Assembly: GCA_038503035.1 (NCBI GenBank)
Contig: JAVSML010000030.1
Location: forward strand, 744,001 to 808,000
Source of the DNA: Crocodylus rhombifer
Lineage: Eukaryota; Chordata; Crocodylia; Crocodylidae
DNA: 64,000 nt
Direction: 5' to 3'
This document shows, in pieces, positions 1 to 9,800 of this stretch. The notes under the pieces are model-generated. The model was not told the origin of the DNA. It worked only from the letters and a program-made list of their open reading frames with translations, and ran no database searches. The position numbers and the translations under genes were made by a program. The first letter of the stretch is position 1. Each line of letters begins with the position of its first letter.

Positions 1-330
1 ATACCATGGCTATCACCTATGTCAGTTTCTGAATATCATCGCAGAGTTTCAGCCAAAAATCTTGGGTGCACCTCCTAGCTTCCTTTTGCATTTGTCTTAG
101 AACTTTTCTCCACTTTGTAAAGGTTATGGTGTTCAGAGCTTTCTTGTAGATAGTTAATGCTGTTCTGTTGTTCTTAACCAGTGGTAGAAGGGTTTCAGAG
201 TGCTCTTCCAACAGCCACATTTTCCTTGCATTTTTGCCAAATGCTGTTACAGCAGCATTGTGCATCTTAATTTTAAAGCTTTCCCAGGATAGGTGCAGGG
301 GGAGTCTGGCTTCTGGGGCCCTGCACCTCT
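1..330 (-). mobile_element. RTE-like non-LTR retrotransposon fragment (ORF2 region before the RT)
   Basis: The minus strand is open for about 109 codons and runs off the left edge of the window. The peptide has the spacing typical of the segment between endonuclease and reverse transcriptase in RTE/BovB-type LINEs. It has an aromatic residue followed by lysines (WESFKIKM), then an Ala-rich stretch with a Gly (AAVTAFGKNARK), then LLPLVKNNRTAL where family members have a leucine-rich stretch ending in K and A. It ends DFWLKLCDDIQKLT, matching the family pattern D-x-W..(A)E-x-IQ-x-A. These resemblances are judged from memory of the family. No start, endonuclease or RT motif lies inside the window, so it is a truncated copy. 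A distant L1- or L2-type origin is the main alternative. Confidence 0.5.
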
Positions 331-404
331 GACTGATAACGGGCAAAACTCATGACTGATGTGGGTGCTTGTGCAACTGTGTCTGCTTGTGGGGTGTGAA
401 ATTT

Positions 405-547
405 ACTGCAGGCCTGGGTGCTAGGCCCTACCAGGCCACCAAAGCCTGCCAACTGTGTGTGTGTCTCTTAGGGTACAGGGGCAGGTGAAAAGAACTACTG
501 CAGGCCTGGGTGTTGGGCCTGGCCAGGCCTCAAAGCCTGCCAGCTGT
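405..547. repeat. Direct repeat of about 51 bp, spaced 92 bp
   Basis: Two copies, 405-456 and 497-547, both begin ACTGCAGGCCTGGGTG and end AAAGCCTGCCARCTGT, with a few substitutions between. The DNA between them is unrelated. It may be an internal repeat of an unrecognised LTR or DNA element, since the surrounding 340-720 is richer in GC than its neighbours. Confidence 0.6.
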
Positions 548-699
548 CAAAGACTTGTGATTTACACCATATTTCGTTGGACTGGGCTCCACCAGAGCCA
601 AGAGCATTTCAAGCCATGGTGACCCAATAGCTCAGCACCACTCACTATGTGTGTGTACCCCACCCCGCAAAGGATTCATGTGGTAATTAACCCCAACTC

Positions 700-2700
700 A
701 TGAGTGGAATCAGTGTTCTTGTCAAAAGTCCTCTGGAAAGCTCAGAAAAATGTATGCAGATGAAGGACAGGGCAACATGGTCTAGCTTCATCTCAGGAAG
801 GGTAGGGCCACACTGATCATATATCCCAGGCTAAGAGAGGGGCTAACAGAGGAATTCTGAGATAACTGCATGCAATCTTGTGACTCACCATGACTTGAAA
901 GAGAGTCAGCATTAAGAAGGAATGCACTTAATGCACACTACTGTATGTCTTAGTCAGATAGGCTACACTAACCAATTATTGTGGTAGGTTCTCATTAGCA
1001 TTTTTCCCAATGTAGGCAATGTTCTATAGTCATGCTCAGTGTTGCCACCATTTAATCAGCTTCATAGTTGGTTTCCATTGCTGAAGTGTAATGATAGGCA
1101 GAAGTTTAATAATAGGCAATGTATTTAGTGAGATTTCACTATTTGTGATGATAAGATAAGGAGCTTTTTCCCCATGCTATGCCAAGTGGGAAAAATAATC
1201 TTTTCTTGTATTCAAGTTAGTATGGTAATTTTCCCAGCAAAGTAGGTGTTAGTAAAACATAGGTTTTGACTTGCACAGAGTTTTAACACTTATTGGCTAT
1301 TTTCATTTATATTACTAATTCCGTGTTTGCCCAGAATACTAGGTCAGTTCTCAAAACTACATTCAACTCTTGCATTGAATTTGCCAAGTATTATAATGTT
1401 CTCAGTTCTGTGAGTTTTCTCAATCTCTTTTCCAAGTTGTTGATAAAAAATATTTTTATCTTTGTTGTTGGCTTAAAGAGTAGGCACATAGATACTAAAT
1501 AAAGCCATTCTGTGTGCGAACTCTGAGCATCATAAGTCAACTAGACACAGCAATGGGGCTTTCACAGGAAGACAGTAAGTTTTTTCTAAACTTAGCAAAG
1601 CCTACTCCCTGTTCTCCTACTGGCTTCCCATGCCAGAATCTAGTGTAGTCATTCTCTTGAATAGAACCTGTATCTGAGAGCCAAGTTTCTGATAATTCAG
1701 GTATATTAATTTCAAGTCTAACCAATGCATAGTTTAGTAGTGCCATTTTCTATAAATCAGAGTCCAAATCAAATCCAGGGGTCAGAGTCCAAACATTCCA
1801 GCATGCAAGTCACTTTATTTTATTTTGGCCAGGATAGATTGAGTTGGGGCATGATTTTTTTCACCTACCTTTCCTACAGCCTTCCTCAGGAGAGGTAAGC
1901 AGGCCACCCATGAATAGGATTGCTTGGCCATCTTGGTATCTGCCTCAGGTTCCTTATGTCCCTTATGAAGTCTTGTGATCAACACACCAAGGCCTTCAAT
2001 TTTTATGCCTAAGCAAGACTAGGGAGAAGTAGAGGCTGCACTAATCCTACCCTTCCCACTATAGATCATTAAGAGTCCAAAGGCTAGACTGTGTCCAACT
2101 GTTCTGTGCCTCAATGCTTGTAACTTCTACCACAAAGCAACAGATTAAGGCTGTAGCTGACTGCCTAATGCCTCAGGAAGGGTGCATTTCTGTCAGAATG
2201 ATGCCCCTTAGCCTTTCTCCAACCAAAGAGAACCCACAAGGCAGTGGGGATTAAGGTTTTGAGTAATTTGCCTTACTCTGCAGGTTGCAACAATGTGGTA
2301 TTTTATAGGAACTACCCTGCCACAAATAGCTCCACCATGTTATTGTCAGGTCCTCTAGTCATACCTAGGACCACAAATGAAATAAATTGTATGTCACTAC
2401 CTGAAGAATTTTCTCTGTGGTATCTTCAGGTGGTAATAACAATGCTATAAATAGTGAACTCATTCAGGAATTAGCAGGGAAGCTTCTTGGAGTCCTATGA
2501 AATGGTTCAGTTTCAGGCCCCTTTCCTAGACAACTATCCTATAAATTAAACTGGAGGCACAGGATGAAAAAACTACACTGTATATGTTTTTGGCACCTTG
2601 GAAAGCAACTTTTCATGCTTCATCATAAAATGTTTCCCTTTTGAGGAGCAGAGACATTGTTCACAGGTAGTAAGAGTAAAAACAAAAACCATGTCCATAT
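700..2700. other. Unassigned AT-rich DNA
   Basis: No gene, repeat end or convincing long frame was recognised. Short open frames at 1293-1502, 1537-1746 and 2244-2450 have no motif or splice context and are treated as chance. Confidence 0.5.
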
Positions 2701-2710
2701 AACAATGGAG

Positions 2711-2840
2711 ATGGAAGTTAGATGAACACCTTGCTGGGGTCGTTTGACCCCAGTACTCTTTCCTGCCATGGCAGGGGGTCAGACTAGATGATCTGCTCAG
2801 GTCCCTTCCAACCCTAGAAACTGTGAAACTATGAAACAAG
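2711..2840 (+). mobile_element. CR1 LINE, 3' end only
   Basis: The text runs from the last ORF2 codons (TTAGATGAACACCTTGCTGGG) through the conserved CR1 3' UTR (AGGGGGTCAGACTAGATGAT, then GGTCCCTTCCAACCCT) to the terminal CTATGAAAC. It closely matches the 3' end of the CR1 at 47.4-47.5 kb. It is a 5'-truncated insertion, as most CR1 copies are. Confidence 0.9.
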
Positions 2841-2883
2841 AAAATGAAAGAATCATTTAATTTGTTCAAATGGATGACCGCTG

Positions 2884-2960
2884 TCCTATCCAAGTTTCTG
2901 GTTTCAGAATAGGATAAATTTTATCCAAGTTTCCTTGGATAGGAAACCTGGATAAAATTT
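2884..2960. repeat. Nested inverted repeats (long hairpin)
   Basis: A 20-nt arm at 2916-2935 pairs with 2941-2960 at 19 of 20 positions across a 5-nt loop. An overlapping perfect 11-bp inverted repeat pairs 2884-2894 (TCCTATCCAAG) with 2934-2944 (CTTGGATAGGA). The two foldings are mutually exclusive. It lies just downstream of a CR1 3' end and has no CR1 sequence itself. Confidence 0.75.
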
Positions 2961-3348
2961 CATTGTAAATTTTAAATAGGAAGGTATATTCACATGAGTT
3001 ATGAAAAAGAAAGAGGATTAAACCAAGGCACAACGCCACTACCTGTTTCTTGAAATTCTCTAATAACTTATAATTAAGGGAACAATTCCATCTTTTTTTT
3101 CAAGCACTGCTACCAAGAAAACACCTCTTACAGAAAACTTCCCCCCACTGAAGTAATGAGACTTTAAATAGAACAATGGTTAAGAAATGGTCAAAAAAAT
3201 AAATTAGTAAATAAGCACTAAGAACCATAATAAACAGAGCATGAAGTCATTTACCACAGTATAATAAACCCTGAAACATATATATAATTCAAGGGGATCC
3301 TGATCTACTCAGGACTCAGGGCATGGCTTGAATTGCCCTAATACCAGC
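2961..3348. other. Unassigned AT-rich DNA
   Basis: Contains A/T runs only; no gene or repeat ends were recognised. Confidence 0.5.
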
Positions 3349-4352
3349 TACGGCTGTGCGAAGCTTCAGGTGCTGATTTGATGTGGAGGAGATTTGGCCC
3401 GATTTGGTGGCAAAAACTCCAAATCTGAATTGAATCAGGTGACCAATGAAAAGATCTGAATTAATTCAAAGCTCTCCAAATTGTTTGGGATCGATTTGGA
3501 AAAAATTCAGAGAGCTTCCATGATTTGGACAGTCCCTACTCACTGCAGCAGAGAGCTGGAGCCGGACTCAGAGCTGATAAGTAGCTGATAAGTACCTGAT
3601 AAGTAGGGGGAGAGAGGGGACCATGGGGGACCCCCTGCCAGGCCCCATCTGCTGCCTGCTCCCCAAGCCCCCCAACCCCTGCCTATCCCCCTAGCCCCCG
3701 AGTGGCTGCCCTGCCCAGCCCCAGCTCTCAGTGCTTTAAAAAAAAGCCCCCACTCACTGGGTGCTGCTAGGCCGGAGGCAATCCCCACTGCCCCATGCTG
3801 CATGGGGGGCTCTGCTATGAGCTCCTGGACACTGCCCTCCCCCCCGCCCCCAGCCCTGCCATGGCTGCCCCGCCGGCTCTAGCTCTGGCCCTTTAAGAGA
3901 AAAAAAATGAAAAACCTCAGACTCACCAGGTCCTGCAGTGGGCTCAGGGCTTCAGGAGGCTCATGGAAGAGCCCCCCACCATGCAGGAACTGGTGAGCCT
4001 AGGGTTTAGTTGTTTTTTTTTTTCATTAAAAGGCCAGAGCTGGGGTGAGTAAGGCAGCTACGGGTGGGGCTGGGACAGTTGGGGGGGGTTGGGGCTTGTG
4101 AAGGGTCCCCCATGCAGCGTGGGACAGTGGGGAGCAGTGGGCAGGTGGGGCAGCCATTGCTGGGGCTGGAAGAGTTGGCCGGGGATGGACCTGTGTGATT
4201 TGGAGATTTGGAAGCAGCCAAATCTCTGAATCAGGTTCAGTTGAATGGATTCGGGACAGTGATTCAAATCACTGAATTGAATCACTATCCCCTGAATTGG
4301 TCAAATCCAAATCGAATCGAGTCTGCTTCGATGCATTCCAATTAGAGCACTA
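3349..4352. mobile_element. Foldback DNA transposon, non-autonomous, TACGG/TAGGG-ended
   Basis: The left end TACGGCTGTGCGAAGC and the reverse complement of the right end (TAGTGCTCTAATTGGAATG) belong to the same terminal family as the better preserved element at 55514-56312. Both flanks carry the same degenerate GATTTGG/AATCGAATC-rich subterminal sequence in opposite orientation. The GC-rich core (about 3540-4190) carries opposed A-runs and T-runs and related GC-rich blocks on both sides, consistent with a decayed long inverted repeat. There is no transposase frame; open frames here (3540-3803, 4006-4285) are GC-driven. The target duplication could not be identified, so the exact ends are uncertain by several bases. 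Confidence 0.7.
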
Positions 4353-5135
4353 ACTATCACATCTATAGGCAGCCAGTGAGTTTTGTCATACTCTAAATGT
4401 ATATATTTTCTTCCCTGCTTTTAAGGAAACTTATTTTTTTCACTTAGCTCTTGGTGCTTGAATACTTTCCATTGCAGTGTCACCTGACATTACTATATGA
4501 CCCTTTCACCATATTCAAAGAACCATACAGTAGATCACAGTATTGTACACTACATGTTTTCTTTCACATTAACCCAAGTATATCAATCCACTACTCAGAA
4601 AATAGGAGACTGTGCCCAAAAAAGGCTGTTAAAAGATCAGTGCACAACTTTGACTGGTCATTTGTTGGTACAGGACATTATTTGACATTAGACAAAGCAG
4701 TATTGTACTCACATGGATACATGTTTCACTTTAATAATAATATTTATATATACAAATTAGAAATCTAAATTGGTATGAATCAACATGAATGCTAAAACCA
4801 TTCTCATGGTCATTTCATTTGTGTTTACATACAGTGCCTGGAAACAATGAATAATGACCTGTGCTTTATACTTTATTGCATTTTACTTGAGCATTTACCC
4901 AAACAATCATAACTGTGGCTAGATCACCTGCAAACACAGCTGAATCAAGCTTTTGGTGAAACTTGAAACTAGTCATAACAGTGGCTGTTTCTCCCATGTT
5001 TTCAAGTGACATGATTCCATAATATATGTAAGGTGTTTTACTTTACTGTTTCCATTCTACATGCATTACCCAAAGCTGTGCATAATGGGGTCTTGGAAGA
5101 AAAAAAATATTTCTCTCTTCACATAGGATCTAAAT
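4353..5135. other. Unassigned AT-rich DNA
   Basis: Open frame 4451-4768 has no recognised motif. No repeat was recognised. Confidence 0.45.
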
Positions 5136-5833
5136 GATTTTTCCCAAAAGAAAACTGACACATGACATGACCTTCTTCCTCCTCAGATCTTTCCATCTCT
5201 CTCGCAATACAAGTCTTTCCTCATTCTATACAGTCACAAACACAAAAGGTTTTTTTCTACTGTCCTCTTATTCCTTCTCTTGTACAGTGACCATATCTGC
5301 TTCTATTCTTCTTACATCTACTGTGATCACCTCCCTTATTCTTGTCCTTAACTTCTGTCTCCCCAGGGGCTCTTTCACCTCACAAATATTCTCGTCTTTC
5401 TTTTCCCAACAGTTGTCTTTGATGGACTCTCAATCCTCTTCTTGAAGCCTTGTATTCCATTGTCTTCTATTACTATGCTTTGTCCTAGTTTTCTTCCTAT
5501 TTTTTTAATTGCTTTTTCAGTATGTTCTTCAGGGGATGCTTCTCAACCTCACTTCAACTTGCTGTGGGAGTACCCCTCCTTATCTATAGATAATTTCATC
5601 TGCAAGTATAAATTCAACTGGCATCTGCCTGTTGATGACTCACAGAACTAGCTTTCTACTTCAGACCTTTCTCCTTCTGTTCAAGAAAAATACTGTTCCA
5701 CCTTTTTGAGATCTTCTCCTTGAAATCTAGCTATTACCTAAAACTCAACAGAGGCAAAAACTCTTAATATTCTTTCTTAACCCTTCCTTCCATGACCTCC
5801 TTTTTATGCTTAACAATGAGGAAAACCACCATT
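5136..5833 (+). mobile_element. L2-like LINE fragment, 5' part
   Basis: The pyrimidine-rich text resembles the coding strand of L2/CR1-clade ORF2: CTCACCTTCAA-like and ATTACCTAAAACTCAACA (the region read as K-L-N in the family) followed by a CTCTT..ATTCTTTC..CTTCC segment. The match is remote and no frame is intact. It continues at 6226 after a miniature transposon, because the text on both sides joins into the family phrase 'accaccatcctnctgtcactcaagcc'. Confidence 0.5.
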
Positions 5834-6225
5834 GGCTGCATCCAGACATGCACAGCCATGCGGTATGTGGTGCCACACGTTCAGCTGTTCTTCATGCTAC
5901 AACGGAGCAGCATGGAGGGTTTTTCTCACCACAGAGAAAAAAAGCAGAGCAGCACACACACAGAGAGTGTGCACTGCTCAAAAGAAGAGCCAGGCCGCCA
6001 GGGGCTGCACTGCAGCTGCCACCAGGCTTTGTGTGGTAGAATCGCTGCTGCTGCAGCCCCAGGAGGCCCCCAGGAGGCATCCCAGTGCTGGTCCCAACCT
6101 CCCGTACCACCCCCGTGGTAACTTGCCACACACCAAAGCATGGATGGCATGGGCATTCCCTGGGACCATCTAGTGGTGCCACAAGGTGCTGCTAGTTGTC
6201 TCTGAGGAACCAAACATGCATGGGC
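5834..6225. mobile_element. MITE of the GGCYGCATCCAGAC-ended family
   Basis: Starts GGCTGCATCCAGACATGC and ends ACATGCATGGGC, a decayed version of the inverted terminus. The interior is shared with the element at 27109-27474: both contain AACTTGCCACMCACCAAAGCAT followed by GGCAYRRGCATTCCCTGGG. It interrupts an L2-like LINE, so it is younger than that LINE. Frames at 5792-6243 in several phases are by-products of its GC-rich interior and not genes. Confidence 0.75.
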
Positions 6226-6400
6226 ATTTTGTCTGTCACTCAAGCCTCTAACTGTGGCAACATCCCCAACTGCCTCAGTTATTCAGTGATTCCTGTCTCT
6301 ACAGGTCCTTTGAAACGTCATGCTCTTTTGTTTGGAAGAAATTACCCTGAAGCATCTGTAAGCCTGTGTCGTGGTTCTCCTTAAATCACTCCTTTTTGTG
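6226..6400 (+). mobile_element. L2-like LINE fragment, continuation
   Basis: Resumes with TGTCACTCAAGCC followed by TCTAACTGTGGCAACATCC, matching the L2 ORF2 text expected directly after position 5833. Heavily decayed. Confidence 0.45.
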
Positions 6401-6489
6401 ATGCTTAATAGAAATTAGACAATTATTCAGCTACAAATGTGCTGAGACTGTGGTCACTTGCAAATAAAGGGGAGTGATTCTTCTTCTTT

Positions 6490-6835
6490 ATTCATTACTG
6501 GTGAAGCCTCACCTGGAGTAGTCTGTCCAGTTTTGGGCCCCCCACTTCAAGAAGGATGTGGACATATTGGAAGGAGTTCAACAGAGAGTAGCAACGATTC
6601 CTGGAAAACGTGACTTATGAAGAAAAGCTGAAAGAATGAGATTATTTAGTCTGGGGAAGAGAATATTGAGAGGGGATTTGACAACAGTCTTCAACTACAT
6701 GGTTGTAAAGGGTTATAAACGGAATGGGGATAGACATTTCTCTATGGCTGTAGGGGACATAACTAGGAGCAATGGTCTTAAGCTGAAGCAGAGGAAATTA
6801 CTTTGGAGATGAGCAGGGATTGCTTTTTCTGGGTT
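6490..6835 (+). mobile_element. CR1 LINE fragment, ORF2 C-terminus
   Basis: The text follows the CR1 order: GGTGAAGCCTCACCTGGAGTA, then CCAGTTTTGGGCCCC, CACTTCAAGAAGGATGTGGA, GAAGAAAAGCTGAAAGAATGAG and TAGTCTGGGGAAGAG. This is the C-terminal ORF2 (RPHLEY-x-VQFWAP-like). Several frameshifts break it, and it is older than the CR1 at 30 kb. Confidence 0.85.
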
Positions 6836-6839
6836 TCCT

Positions 6840-9800
6840 CCATAATTAACTCAGTGGCAGGGCCTGGTATATGCTTAGGGCTACCGTGCTCACCTTTAAA
6901 ACTCTAGATTAATTATAAGTGCTGATCTTTATCAAAGAGGGCTAGAAATATAGGAAGTGCTCAACCCTTTGGTTAATGAAAATCTTATGTTAATCAATAC
7001 CAATCACCATGGCAATTTGTGTCTTGGCATAATCTAGCCTGTACTTAGAGCTACCTCTGGAGACCATCTGAACTCTTTAGTTGATCAAGAATGTGGTTGC
7101 TTTCTAAGATTGTTGGTGAGGTAAAAGTATTCTTAAATTCTTCAAAATGCTTCTCCCCCACTTATGTCATCTGGTGTGTTTTTTGGCTTAAGTGTAAACC
7201 AGCCAGCCTTCATTCAGTTGCTGATCTCTTCTTTGCACTGCTCAACCTTGAGCATATATTAATAGAAGAGGATATCTATTTTTGTGGTGCCTCATATGCT
7301 GTCTTTGTAGATTTATATTGAACAGGGAAAAAAACATATTTTGCAGGAAGGAGAGGTGGGGGCTTCATATGAGATTATAAGGATCTGGTGCATGTCATGC
7401 ACATCACTATCTGATAAAAATGGTTTGCATAATTGTTTTATTCTCCAGTAAGAAGCCAAACTAAAAGAGCCCAGATATTTGCTAACTTTCTTGCCTTCGT
7501 AGTCAGATAAGGCTGGCAATAAAACAGGAGATAATAAGGCAGTGTGTATATCCCTCCAGAAATGTCTACCGTAATACTGAAGGCAGACTTTGAGGGCTAA
7601 AATACTGTATTTATGTGCCTATTCCCATGAAGAGAAAATATCATGTTTGGCATCTAAAGGAATCTGGATGACATAAAATTATAAATATGGTGGTATATAT
7701 AAATATAAATAAAGGTAGTATAACCCTAAGACCATGAAGAACAAAAAGAAAACAGATGGATATTCAATAAAATATGTCAAAGCTCCTTGAACAGTTAAAC
7801 CATCCCCCTAAAAACTGTCTTCTGTAACTCTAGTATATAGAACCTATTAAGTCACTGTTAGGAGATAGAGTGATCAGTAATTTGGACAAAGGGCAATAAA
7901 CAAATTATAGAGATCAAATTGTATCTGTTTAGAACCACTGCCATATTTTCCCCAAAGTAGTAGGTTTCCACTTCTTATAGGAAACTCAATTTGCTAATAT
8001 ACTTTCCAAGAATATAGACTTGCATACAAATTCCTAATGGTTTTCACAGGCAATCCATAAAGAGATTGGAGTGGGCCACCCAAAATCCTATACCAGGAAA
8101 TCAAAGGATGGTCTGTGATAATACCTTTAATAAACAAACAAACAAACAAAATCAGTGGAATGTCATAGGTTGATCACAGTAAGTATTGCAAAATGGAAGT
8201 AATACTAATCTTTCATTAAATTATTCACACATATTCTGTAGTTAGCAAACACATAGAATCTCAGTAGAAAACTGGAAAAATGTCTATGCTTTATTCATCT
8301 ATAGACTGTATAGCCAAGGGTCATTAGTTTAACCTGATAGTGACGGGTTTCTCTCTTTCTCTCAATAGTCTGCTGAAACTTCATGTCAGCAGCCAAATTG
8401 AGAAAATAACCAGTAGCCGGTAATCTCGTTCACTCAGGGCCAGGGATCCATTCAGGTCCAGAATGCATCATTTTATGAGACTCTTTAGTGAGGACATAAC
8501 AATTCTGCAGATGATACTATATAAAGCATGAGGTGAGAGCACATTCCCTAAAGAAAAGGTCCATAGGAGAGAACACTATTCAGAGGACCACTGCTAAAAT
8601 GCAGTAAAGGGAAGGGTAATTTATAAGTCATATAGGAAAAGAAATGCACTCCAGGGAACTAAAGCTAGAGATGGGGAGATAATCCCTTAGATAAGAAGTT
8701 CTGGAATCCCCCAACTTGGTGGTCACCCTCATCCTATGATTTATATAATGAAATACGAAACTGGGTTAGACACCAGTATTTCAGGATATTTTTCTGGGTA
8801 GTCTTTTTTACAAATATAAGCTCGCTAGCCAAACTGGTGTGCCTGCTATCTCACCCAGGGTTCTGTTATAATGGGATAACAAAGGCAAGGATTCCAATAT
8901 TTTTCTCTGACCTCTGTGAAGAAACCTTTCATTGGTACATGTGGCGGTATCAGAAGCAAAATTAACTTTTTTTTTTTATGGAAAAACTCTGGGCTTTGCA
9001 GTGTTATCCCTTCAATAATGAAGCTTTTTCTGCCTGAAGGATAACTTTAGCACTTGAATCCTGTTATTTTTTTTAGGGACCTTTCTTAGACTGAGCCTAC
9101 CCAACTCTGCCACTGCAGGAAGATCTGTCAGTCACAACAGACTACTAAATGAGTCCTTCTATTGAGAAATCGATCAGGGGTCCTACCCTGGTTTTAAAAA
9201 TACTTTTCCTGGTATTTACATAATTAACAAATATACCAGAAAAAATATAAAATATATAAATATAATAAATAATTTCCCAAATAATTGAAATACATACTTT
9301 TACAATATAAAACCATTTTTACAAAAATATTTTGGGGTCCTCACATATTCATGAGGCTAGGCAATTCTTATGGAACATGACATTTCAGTTTTGTGGGACT
9401 AGAAATAATAAGAAAACTCCAAATCCTAAAGGTGAGTTTTTTCACAATGACATGAACCAGGATTATATGGAAGCATCCTTTTTTCTCTTTTATGGTCTTT
9501 TAAAATTGCTAATTTGTCATTGATTTTTATAGACTGTTGTGCTGGCTGGCATTTTTGGCCATATTGTTTCTGTTTGTTTTTTGTTTGTCTTTCTTTTTCT
9601 TTTTAACCTGAGCTAGCCACTCCATGTTCCTTACCTTATTCAGGTAATGTAAAAAAGCACATCTGTAACCCTGGGTAAGAAGCAATATATTAACTCACCT
9701 GGAAAACTGCAAGCCACCAATCACTGCATGACTTTCATTATTCAGTTGATGTTTCTTAAGTGAAATAAAAAATACTTCTTGCTCAACCACATTTAAGCAC

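Noticed and set aside
3540..3803. GC-rich minus-strand frame of 87 codons
   Set aside because: Low-complexity Gly/Ala/Ser composition inside a foldback transposon; no start context or motif.
5792..6243. Five overlapping frames on both strands
   Set aside because: All lie on one GC-rich MITE that also occurs at 27.1 kb; overlapping frames on both strands indicate composition, not coding.
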